A stretch of DNA of 64,000 nucleotides from Agelas oroides (lineage: Eukaryota; Porifera; Demospongiae; Agelasida; Agelasidae), in assembly GCA_949130485.1 (NCBI GenBank), contig OX422204.1, positions 2,328,876 to 2,392,875 on the forward strand, in the 5' to 3' direction. A model generated the notes under the pieces. That model was not told the origin of the DNA. It ran no database searches and was given only the letters and a program-made list of their open reading frames with translations. Both the position numbers and the translations under genes were made by a program. This document shows, in pieces, positions 13,001-25,000 of the stretch; the first letter of the stretch is position 1, and every line of letters begins with the position of its first letter.

Positions 13001-16000
13001 GGTCAGATGTTGTGAAGGTGACTTGTGATGAACAGTGGTTTTGTGGCTCTCCTAATAGTAACATACTTGGCATGGAACACAAATAACATTTCAGCACTAG
13101 ATGAGACCTTGTCACAGATAACTAATGATTTGAGGGGTGATACAAATACACAAAGGGGGGACTCTATATAATCTAGTTGTGATCATATACGTAATGGAGC
13201 AGTTAACTGTATAAACAGTACAGTCTCTACAATAAAAAATGTTGATAACTCACATGCAAAACATGACTATATAGGTATACTCCCGGAACAGTATCAGTGC
13301 GTTGGTTCAGTATTGGTTCCGTACTTCACTACTTTGTTCATTCGTATGGTTAGGGAGGTATGTTCATCAGCGTCAGCGTCACCTTGGAGGGGATCATTAA
13401 TCTCTGTGTCTGCCACAGACCAGGACATGTCTTGATACCGATGTGGGTTCTCCAATCTGTCCGGAATTTCTGATGTGGTTGAAATGTCCCTTCTTCTTCG
13501 TTGTGTGCCAGTACTTTGTGTTAGTGGCTGACCCTCGGGTGTTATTCGCTTAAACTTACTGATGCAGTACTTTTTGCAACAGGCTGATCCAAACAAGGAG
13601 CGGTAAACAACATAGCCAACCATGTATAGAAGTGGTAGAAACAGAAGTATATAGGTGCAAATCAGGCTCAAATACGGGAATGAGCCTAAGAGGAGAGATA
13701 CATATGCATATAGTGATAATGCATTGATGAGAACCAACAACACTATCATCAACACGTCCAGACAGTTGAAGAATTTCTGCTTGTAGGGTTGGAATATGAC
13801 AAACAGTACCAGCATACCCATGTATGCAAATACCAGGTACGTAAAGAATAAGAGCAAGTCATTTTTGGCAGATGTGTAGATGGTGAAGATTACTATCCTG
13901 AACACAAAATATAGCCCTGCGAAACACCGTTCTTTTCCATTCTTGTAGCATCCCTGGAAGGTATCGATGAACATGTGAAGAGCGGGTGACTGTAGCAGTC
14001 TGTAGCGATTCAAACATCTCTGAAATCGTCTGAAAGGGTAGAGCAGCAAAAGAATCGGAGGAATTGCACCAAAGGTCAACAGGACAAAAATTGCTAGGAT
14101 GGCATAGGGTAGGTGTGCTCGTCCAAAAAAGTGGGTGCTCGGATCATACCTTAGTACTGTGTCAGTTACATTTCCTGAGTCATTGAAAACACGACTTGGT
14201 GTGAGAAGACTGAGGGAAACTCGGACAAATTTGGTGTAAGAAAGAAGGATGAAGGCTGCAAATGCATCCATGATGGACGTTTTTGGCTGCCATGTTCTTC
14301 GAAAGCGAACAAACAGTAAGCATAGAGGCTTCCACAGACACACAACTGGCCTAAAGTTGCGTGCATGTAACTCAATAATGATGAAAGCAAGCATCGACAA
14401 AACTAGAGGATAGAGTGCACTAATGTACTGAAGTGCAAGAATATGAGTAACTGAAATGGATTGACTGAGACAAAAGTTAGGCCCACTTATAGAAGAAAAG
14501 TCAAGGCTCCAAATGCTGTATGGAAATACAACAACGCCAGACAATAATATAGCTAACCGTGATCCTTTGAGCCACAAGTTCCATGATGTTGTAATAAGCA
14601 GTACCTCAAATGGAAGGGAAATCACCTGGCTGAAAAAAATGAAGGCATTTGTTGCAGCACTTGTTATGCTGATGTGAAAGGTGAACACGATCAGAAAGAA
14701 GATGGTTAGTGGAACTAACTCCATTGCAAAATACCTAAGCCAGTTTGTGTATGATTCTTTGCACTTTACACACTTAAAGCTTGGAGAGTAAATGGCAACA
14801 CCATAATCCACTTGGCATTTCGAGCACAGCCTCCCTCTACGACTCATTTTGCCACAGAATAAATTGTTTAGCTCATTGATACTCCCCGGAAGTTTTATAT
14901 ATTTCATTGACTCCTGATATCCTGCTGAGAAGGGACAGTAGGCTGCAATTGGAAATCCATCACTTTCGTTAAAAGAAATGCAGCCACCAATTATGAGATA
15001 AGATCTGAACTTCTCAGATTTGCAATGGACAAGCCCTCGAAATCCCCCACCACACTTGCACCCCTTTTCTGTTCTATTATACACGAATCCTGGTGGACAT
15101 TGCTGGATGTTTATCTTCAGTTCCAAAGATACAGTGATGGCACCAAATGTTTCAAGTGATATATTGGCTTGTGTATTAGGAGGCCCGTTGACAGTCAGAG
15201 AGTCATCAGATACATAGAGCAAATCGAGATCGACCGACGTTGAAGATTCTAGTAGGGACACTGTGAAGACGGTTTGGTTTGTTACATCATGCTTGAGTTC
15301 ATCTAGTGCTTGGATATGAAGCCCTTCGGATCTACCAGGGAATAAATTGTGCTTTTTAGAATTATTTATAGCAAGCCTGACAGGAGACGTAAGGATTTCA
15401 TCTGCACAGGTGGAGTTAGGTTTCAGATCTTTGAATTCCCACCCATTCCAACTGCAAAATGTTTGATTGATATCATATTCAATGCTGGAGGTAGAATTTT
15501 GATGCCAGGTACATGGCAGCAGTGAACTCAGGTGTATCGAGTTGTTTCGTCGATTGAATGCAGTGTTGTTTGAGAAGGTAAACCTTGAAGTCCAGTTCTG
15601 GGGAGGGCAGTAAGGGTCAAAGTAGCGAATGAAGCATGTGTGCGAGTAAGCTGTTGAATGCTGTTCTGTTTGAATGACAAATATTGCACCCCCCTTTTCA
15701 CTTGCAACATTACTGTGGAATGTAAGTTGTGTTCCTTCATGCACAACAATCCGAGAATTACCAAGTATAGCCATGGCACCACCAATGCGGCCATGGTTCT
15801 CAATGAAGCTAACGTTGGCGTTCCTTGCAAACTCAATGCTAGCTGCCTGAGCAACAAGTGCTGAACCGTTGTTGCGATAGTAGAGTATAGACCCTGAGAA
15901 GTAAGTTGGAATTCCTTCCACATACACTGTGGCAAATGTTCTCCCAGTTACATTTCCCTGCAAGTATGTGTACACACCACCATTTTCACAGAACCTGCAG

Positions 16001-19000
16001 TTCATAAACCTTGGTATAGCACAGTAACCATTTGTGGTCATGTTCGGGAATGACAGCCAGTGGAAAATGTCAACAGCACCACCCACCCTTGCAACATTAC
16101 TTTCAAAGTTGCAACCATTGAATTCAGCAACATTTGTGAGTGCCTGTTTGGAGTCTACACTTGTTGAGAGGAAAGCAATACCTCCCCCCTGGTACGCTTC
16201 ATTTTTTGTGAAGTTACAGAATTCAAAGACAACAATGTTGCTGTTGGTTTCCATCTCTGGAGAGAGAAGGAAGAAGAGTGCTGCTCCACCACCGGTAGAA
16301 AAGGTGCTTGGAGGAACAACTTGTTTATAGCATATGTTCAACACAAAAGTCGTGGATGCTAGTTTTACTGTGTTGTTTTGGCTTCCATCTTCAATGCTGA
16401 CTTGTACACCAGCTCCAATCTCAGCCCAATTGCCGTGAAAGCTACAGTTAGTCAAAGAGATGTAGTTATGTTTGGCACACCCCTTGAAGAAAATAGCCAA
16501 CCCTCCACCTCTCCCGAATGAAAACTGTTTCTCACAGCCTGGACGGGAAAAGTGATGTGCTATGTCAAACTCACCTGTGAATGCTTCATTTCCATCAAAC
16601 TGACAACCAGTGATATTGTAGGTTGCATTTGAAATGTAGGTATTTGAAAGTTCAGACTCACAGTTAATAGCTGGGGTAATACATGGTGTAAATTCCACAT
16701 AAATTCCTCCTCCACCCAGTAAATTGCCAGTGCCATTTGCAGTGTTGTTGACAATCATAGAATCTGTGATCTTGACATCACCAATTACGTTTAAAAGAGC
16801 TACTCCTGTCCCATTTGAGCTGTGAACGATAATCTTTGTCAACGTGATGCCCTTGCTAACTAGAAAAAGAAGAGCAACCTGAAAGTGGAGGTAGGGGAGA
16901 GATGAACTTGTAAAGTTCCTGCTTGTACTCAAGTGTCTGGCTCCGCAGCCTACAAAGGAGAGGTTTTCCATCAAAATGTTGGTTGATCTGTTGAATGCAA
17001 TTCCAGCTAGTGGGTAACATTCAATCACTGCTTCATTGCCATGTCCCAGGATTGATAGACTGCTTTTGCCTTGAAATATGATGCTTTCTGTCAAGTTGTA
17101 CTGACCTGGTTCAATCACAATTTGCACAAAGCCACTGAAAGTTTCAGCACCTTGGAGTGCAAGGTCAAGACTTGCACAGGGCCACTCGGGACTGACTTCA
17201 CTCCAGCAACTGTTGTTCAAAGTCCCATTGTGACTGACTAAAATGGTGCGGTTGTACTCATAGCCTGTACCCTTTTCCACTGCTTGCAATGCTACTAGCA
17301 GCAAAATTTGGAGACACACAGGCAGATACATCCTTCAAAATTGATCACAGCAAATATCAATAGCTCTATCCAAACACACAATGCCTGTTTGTTAGCCACT
17401 ATTTAGGTCAACAGTTTCTGCCCCCATGGAGTCATAACCACAAAAATGTATATACAAAGAAGGTTTTTTATCCATTTCACCTAATGTGGTATTTTTTGAT
17501 GGTTGTTGACTACATACAAGATAGGTCATGCATGGCAAAAGGGAATTGACAAATCACAGTAGTTTATGTAATAGCCTTGCTCTTGTGCATGGGCCTGTCA
17601 ACGTGGCTATTTATGGAATCATCTATATACATGAGGTAATGATGCATGACAAGGTAGTCTACTAGCCTGGTTCTCAGGTCTCATGCAGCGTTTATTGCAT
17701 CATTTCATTGCTTACAGTGCAAAATAAATATAATTATGCATGTACCCTATGAATGCTGCTTCAGGCCTGGGAATGAGGCTAGCCATATTTGCTGTTTTCA
17801 GGGCTTCTGTATAGAAGTATCTTCCATAACCACAGCACACTCTAGTATAGCAAGTGTGCTACTGTGAGAGACATACAATGTAGACACAATTTTGTGAGAG
17901 CTGTTGATGCCAATAAAAAGAGAAATGAACCCAAACCACATACCTTCTGAACACTCATCTGTCTCAAGGCTAGCCACATGCCTCGTTCCAAGGCTCTCAT
18001 GCATGGGAATGAGACTAGCCACATGCCTCGTTCCAAGGCTCTCATGCATGGGAATGAGACTAGCCACATGCCTCATTCCCAGGCTCTCATGCATGGGAAT
18101 GAGACTAGCCACATGCCTCGTTCCCAGGCTCTCATACATGCATGGGAATGAGACTAGCCACATTCTGGCACTACTGCAATCCTACAGACTAGGTCAGATG
18201 TTGTGAAGGTGACTTGTGATAAACAGTTGTTTTGTGGCTCTTCTAATAGTAACATACTTGGCATGGAACACAAATAACATTTCAGCACTAGATAAGACCT
18301 TGTCACAGGTAACTAATGATTTGAAGGATGATACAAATAACTTTTCAGCACAAAGGGGGGACTCTATATAATCTAGTTGTGATCATATACGTAATGGAAT
18401 AGTTAACTGTATAAACAGTACAGTCTCTACAATAAAAAATGTTGATAACTCACTGCAAGCATGACTATATAGGTATACTCCAGGAACAGTATCAGTGCGT
18501 TGGTTCAGTATTGGTTCCGTAGTTCACTACTTGGCTCATTCGCACAGTAAGGGACGTATGTTCATCAGCGTCAGGGCCACCGTGCAAGGGATCATCAATC
18601 TCGGTGTCTGCCACAGACCAGGACATGTCTTGATATCGATGTGGGTTTTCTACTCTGTCCGGAATTTCAGATGAAGTTGAAAGTTCTCTTCTTCTTCGTT
18701 GTGTTCCAGTACTTTGTGTTAGTGGCTGATCCTCGGGCGCTGTTCGTTTAAACTTACTGATGCAGTACTTTTTGCAACAGGCTGATCCAATCAAGGAGCG
18801 GTAAACAACATAGCCAACCATGTATAGAAATGGTAGAAACATAAGTGTATAGGTGCCAATCAGGGTCAAATATGGGAAGCTTCCATGTGAGCTCAAGAGG
18901 AGAGATACATATGTATAGAGTGACAATACATTGATGAGAACTAACAACGCTATCATCAACATGTCCAGACAGTTGAAGAATTTCTGCTTGTAGGGTTGGA

Positions 19001-22000
19001 ATATGACAAACAGTACCAGCATACCTATGTTTGCAAACACCAGGTATGTAAAGAACAAGGGCAAGTCACTTTTGGCAGATGTGTAGATGATGAAGGTTAC
19101 AACCCTGAACACAAAATATAGCCCTGCGAAACACCGTTCTTTTCCATTCTTGTAGCATCCCTGGAAGGTATCGATGAACATGTGAAGAGCGGGTGACTGT
19201 AGCAGTCTGTAGCGATTCAAACATCTCTGAAATCGTCTGAAAGGGTAGAGCAGCAAAAGAATCGGAGGAATTGCACCAAAGGTCAACAGGACAAAAGTTG
19301 CTAGGATGGCATAGGGTAGGTGTGCTCGTCCAAAATAGTGGGTGCTCGGATCATACCTTAGTACTGTGTCAGTTATATTTCCTGAGTCATTGAAAACATG
19401 ACTTGGTGTCAGAAGACTGAGAGAAACTCTGACAAATTTGGTGTAAGAAAGAAGGATGAAGGCTGCAAATGCATCCATGGTGGATGTCTTTGGTTGCCAT
19501 GTTCTTCGAAAGCGAACAAACAGTAAGCATAGAGGCCTCCACAGACACACAACTGGCCTAAAATTGCGTGCATGTAACTCAATGATGATGAAAGCAAGCA
19601 TCGACAAAACTAGAGGATAGACTGCACTAATGTACTGAAGTGCAAGTATATGAGCAACTGAAATGGAGTGACTGAGACAAAAATCAGGGCCACTTATAGA
19701 AGAAAAGTCAAGACTCCAAATGCTGTATGGAAATATTACAATGCCAGACAATAATATGGCTAACCGTGATCCTTTGAGCCACAAGTTCAGTGACGTCGTA
19801 ATAAGCAGTACCCCAAATGGAAGTGAAATGACCTGGCTGAAGAAAATGAAGGCATTTGTTGCAGCACTTGTTATGCTAATGTGGAAGATGAACACGATCA
19901 GAAAGAAGATGGTTAGTGGAACTAACTCCATTGCAAAGTACCTAAGCCAGTTTGTGTATGATTCTTTGCACTTTACACACTTAAAGCTCGGAGAGTAAAC
20001 GGCAACACCATAACCTGCTTTACATTTCGAACACAGCCTCCCTCTACGATTAATCTTGCCACAGAATGAATCGTTTAGCTCATAGATGCTCCTTGGGAGT
20101 TTTATGTATTTCATTGATTCCTGATATCCTGCGGTGAAGGGACAGTGGGTCGCAATTGGAAATTTATGATTTTCATCAAGAGAAATGCAGCCACCAATCA
20201 TGACATAAGATCTGAACTTCTCAGATTTGCATTGGACAAGCCCCCGAAACCCCCGACCACAAGTACAACTCTTTTCTGTTTCATTATACACAAACCCTGG
20301 TGGACACGGCTGGATGTTTATTTCTAGTTCCAAAGATACTGCGATGGCACCAAATGTTTCAAGTGATATACTGGCTTGTGTATTAGGAGGCCCATCAACA
20401 GTCAGAGAGTCATCAGATACATAGAGCAAATTGAGATTGACTGACGTTGAAGGTTCTAGTAGGGACACCGTGAAGACGGTTTGGTTTGTTACATCATGCT
20501 TGAGTTCATCTAGTGCTTGAATATGAAGCGCTTCGGATCTACCAGGGAATAAATTATGCATCTTAGATTTGTTAAAAGCAAGTCTGACAGGTGACGTAAG
20601 GATTTCATCAGCACAGGTGGAGTTAGGTTTCAGATCTTTGAATTCCCACCCATTCCAACTGCAAAATGTTTGCTTTATATCATGTTCGATGAGAGAGGTA
20701 GAATTTCGAGGCCAGGTACACGGTAGCAGTGAACTCAGGTGTATCGAGTTCTTTCGTCGGTTGAATGCAGTGTTGTTTGAGAAGATAAACTTTGAAGTCC
20801 AGTTCTGGGGAGGGCAGTAAGGGTCAAAGTAGCGAATGAAGCATGTGTGCGAGTAAGCTGTTGAATGCTGTTCTGTTTGAATGGCAAATATTGCACCTCC
20901 CTTTTCACTTGCAACATTACTGTGGAATGTAAGTTGAGTTCCTTCATGCACAACAATCCAAGAATTACCAAGTATAGCCATGGCACCACCAATGCGGCCA
21001 TGGTTCTCAATGAAGCTAACATTAGCGTTGCTTGCAAACTCAATGCTAGCAGCCTGAGCAACCAGTGCTGAACCTTTGTTGCCATCATAGAGTATAGACC
21101 CTGAGAAGTAAGTTGGAATTCCTTCCACATACACTGTGGCAAATGTTCTCCCAGTTACATTTCCCTGCAAGTATGTGTACACACCACCATTTTCACAGAA
21201 CCTGCAGTTCCTAAACCTTGGTGTAGCACAGTAAACATTTGTAGTTATGTTCGGGAATGACAGCCAGTGGAAAATGTCGACAGCAGCACCCACCCAACCG
21301 ACATTACTTTCAAAGTTGCAGCCATTGAATTCAGCGACATTTGTGAGTGCTAGTTTGGAGTCTACACTTGTTGAGAGTAAAGCAATGCCTCCCCCTTGGT
21401 AAGCTTTGTTTTGTGTGAAGTTACAGAATTCAAAGACAACAATGTTGCTGTTGGTTTCCATCTCTGGAGAGAGAAGGAAGAAGAGTGCTGCTCCACCACC
21501 GGTAGAAAAGGTGCTTGGAGGAACAACTTGTTTATAGCATATGTTCAATACAAAAGTCGTGGATGCTAGTTTTACTGTGTTGTTTTGGCTTCCATCTTCA
21601 ATGCTGACTTGTACACCAGCTCCAATCTCAGCCCAATTGCTGTGAAAGCTACAGTTAGTCAAAGAGATGTAGTTATCTTTGGCACACCCCTTGAAGAAAA
21701 TAGCCAACCCTCCACCTCTCCCGAATGAAAACTGTTTCTCACAGCCTGGACGGGAAAAGTGATGTGCTATGTCAAACTCGCCCGTGGATGCTTCATTTCC
21801 ATCAAACTGACAACCAGTGATATTGTAGGTTGCATTTGAAATGTGAAGTTCAGACTCACAGTTAATAGCTGGGGTAATACATGGTGTAAATTCCACATAA
21901 ATCCCTCCTCCACCCAGTAAATTGCCAGTGCCATTTGCAGTGTTGTCGACAATCATAGAATCTGTGATCTTGACATCACCAATCGCGTTTAAAAAAGCAA

Positions 22001-25000
22001 CTCCTGTCCCATTTGAGCTGTGAACGTTAATCTTTGTCAACGTGATGTCCTTGCTAACTAGAAAAAGGAGAGCAACCTGAAAGTGGAGGTAGGGGAGAGA
22101 TGAGCTTGTAAAGTTCCTGCTTGTACTCAAGTGTCTGGCTCCACAGCCTACAAAGGAGAGGTTTTCCATCACAATGTTGGTTGATCTGTTGAATGCAATT
22201 CCAGCTAGTGGGTGACATTCAATCAGTGCTTCATTACCATGTCCCAGGATTGATAGACTGCTTTTGCCTTGAAATATGATGCTTTCTGTCAAGTTGTACT
22301 GACCTGGTTCAATCACAATTTGCACAAAGCCACTGAAAGTTTCAGCACCTTGGAGTGCAAGGTCGAGACTTGCACAGGGCCACTCAGGACTGGCCTCACT
22401 CCAGCAACTGTTGTTCAAAGTCCCATTGTGACTGACTAAAATGGTGCGGTTGTACTCATAGCCTGTACCCTTTTCCACTGCTTGCAATGCTACTAGCAGC
22501 AAAATTTGGAGACACACAGGCAGATACATCCTTCAAAATTGATCACAGCAAATATCAATAGCTCTATCCAAACACACAATATGTCTTACTTTGTTAGCCA
22601 CTATTTAGGTCAAGAATTACTGCCCCCATGGAGTCATAACCACAAGAATGTATATACAGAAAGGGATTTTTATCCACTTTCACCTAATGTAGTATTTTTG
22701 ATGGTTGTTGACTACATACAAGATAGGTCATGCATGGCAAAAGGGAATTGACAAATCACAGTAGTTTATGTAATAGCCTTGTTCCCCAGGCTCTTGTGCA
22801 TGGGCCTGTCAACATGGCTATTTATGGAATCATCTATATACATGAGGTAATGATGCATGACAAGGTAGTATCCACTAGCCTAGCTCTCAGGTCTCATGCA
22901 GCGTTTATTGCATCATTTCATGCATTGCTTACAGTGCAAAATAAATATATGCATGTACCCTATGAATGCTGCTTCAGGCCAGGGAATGAAGCTGGTGTTC
23001 ACACCACATTTGCTGGTAGCAGGGCTTCTGTGGTGGATAGAAGTACTAACTACTGTACACTCAACCTAGTCTTGTATCCAGGCTAGGAAATGAGCCTGGG
23101 TACAAGGGCATTCTTCATGGTATAGCAACTGTGCATACTGACCATTATGATTTCTAGTACTGTTGAGAGATAGAGGCTCAATTTGTGAGAGCTGTTGACG
23201 CCAAGAGAAATGCATTCCAGAACTAATACCTCTGACACTACGTAGCTAGCCACATCCTGGCACTGCATGATGCAGTCTAGCCTCATTCTCAGGCCTTCCT
23301 ACCATCCATTTTTTGATTGTTTTTTTTTTGTAAGTGATCAAAAACTGGAGATGGGGAAGGCCTGGGAGCAAGGCTAACTGCAGACTAGGTCAGATGTTGT
23401 GATGGTAATTCATGGTCGACAGTCGTTTTGTGAATCTCAGCCTTGGCATGGAACACAACTTCTCATCAGTCATACAGACCCTCGAGAAAAAATTCCAGTG
23501 CATGCTATATAATTATATATAGTTATCTCTAATTGGAATGGGGCATATTTTACTTCCACATTTATATCATCCCAATTACTTTTCGGTATGTATGACAATG
23601 CTCAGCTGTTGTCATATGGGACACAATACTGGAGTGTTATTTCTTGGCAGCCATGGTTATAATACTTTATACTACAGGCTTATTATCAACGACTGCTTAG
23701 ACAGTGGAACTCAGCTGCCATTCATCAAGAGAGCCATGAGGGTAAGTCAACGAGACAGTACCATTGTCAGTTATAGATAGCCTCGTTCCCAGGCCGCGCC
23801 CAGCTTCCCGTCGCTTGCAGTACGGTTAAGCGTACTGCAAGCGACGGGAAGCTGGGCGCGGGCCTGGGAACGAGGCTAAGTTATAGACGTACTTGTTCTG
23901 AAGCCACCACCTCAGCTTGTCATTGAGCTAGACATAGCCTCATTCCCAGGCCCCCCCCCCCCCCCCCCAGTTTTTGAGGAGAGAGCCTGGAACGAGGCTA
24001 AGCAACAAAGCTAGAATGGTACAAGTACTGTTGCAACCAGCGAATAATGAATAATATGCAATTATGGCCACATTACACCTGATGGTCTCCTCCATGTGAG
24101 AGCTACCTTTAGTAAATTAGGTCTTCATGTGGTGAGGGCTTTTGTTTGCACGGTTAGGGTGCTCACCGTGAAGTAGCAGCCTTCAGCCTGAGCATCAAAC
24201 TATGTCTACAACATGCCAGAGGTTATTGCTGAGTGGTAAGAGCATCTCACTGGTGTTCAGAAAGACCCAGCTAGGTTGGAGCCTAGCTGGTTCTCAATTA
24301 TTTATACTCCTGCTAAGTTACAAATTACCTACACGTACATTGTTTCAATACCTTGCATGCTTCACCAATTGTTAGGAAGGCTATGGTGTGTTGGTTCTAA
24401 ACACAAACAGAAACCATGAAGAGGTCAACGGAGAGAACATTCCAATTCGAGTGAGTTTTACTTTACCTACGTAGTTCTAGGGAGTTCTGTAAGTGGTCAG
24501 TGTAAATATACACACAAGTGTGCGCAGTGCAGTCCTGCTACTGTGGGCTTATTCTATCAAGCGAGACCATCTCTTACTAAGCTCATTTCTGGAGGGTGGG
24601 AGATAGTCTAGTTTGACAGAGACCAGCTCAGGCTGTTGAGTGGGATAGCATGCCCACTTATAATTGCATTCATATTATTGTGGCTTCATATGGAAACACA
24701 GCGAAACACAAGGCATACCAGTGGTGTGGTTTTCTGGGAATTATACAAGCACATAGCTCTTTCACGAAGCCTTTCTCCATAGCTTCAGCTTGCGTACTTA
24801 GAACTGTACAAGCAGTAACAAAACAGCTTTTCAGGAAATACATGAAAAACAAAGTCACATGATAAAACCCAACTACTAAGCCTCTTGGCTCATAGCTGAA
24901 GAATATCATCACTACAGAATAAGAATGAGCATCAACAGCGTTACTTACGAACTATGGAGAACAGAAGAGTGCATGCAAGAACACATTAACAGAAGTATGC

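Larger units (their letters stand above)
2344..23677 (+). other. ARB2A intron 4 (21.3 kb) hosting four antisense genes
   Basis: The donor after AGA AG at 2343 and the acceptor before 23678 join in phase to give ARRLIIND, matching the continuous vertebrate sequence, so this really is one intron. Every other intron of the gene is below 2.6 kb. Inside are four same-orientation single-exon genes on the opposite strand and their spacers. The 2344-2938 part holds no gene. Its distal part (~2690-2938) is the 3' flank of the first nested gene and resembles the flanks at ~7740-7970, 13080-13293 and 18250-18491 (shared AACATTTCAGCACTAGATG). Confidence 0.85.

Noticed and set aside
7490-18206. CRISPR-like look of the 45-bp arrays
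   Set aside because: There are no spacers: units abut head to tail, in eukaryotic intergenic DNA with no cas genes.
2939-22529. Bacterial polymorphic outer-membrane protein or contaminant origin for the four large genes
   Set aside because: They lie within a spliced animal gene, have eukaryotic-style signal peptides and sequons, and end in multi-pass helices rather than an autotransporter barrel.
2939-22529. Classical seven-helix GPCR assignment
   Set aside because: I count nine or ten hydrophobic segments and see no DRY, NPxxY or GPS-type motif.
24222-24292. Functional tRNA gene
   Set aside because: The A- and B-box resemblance is there but no acceptor stem or anticodon arm can be drawn.
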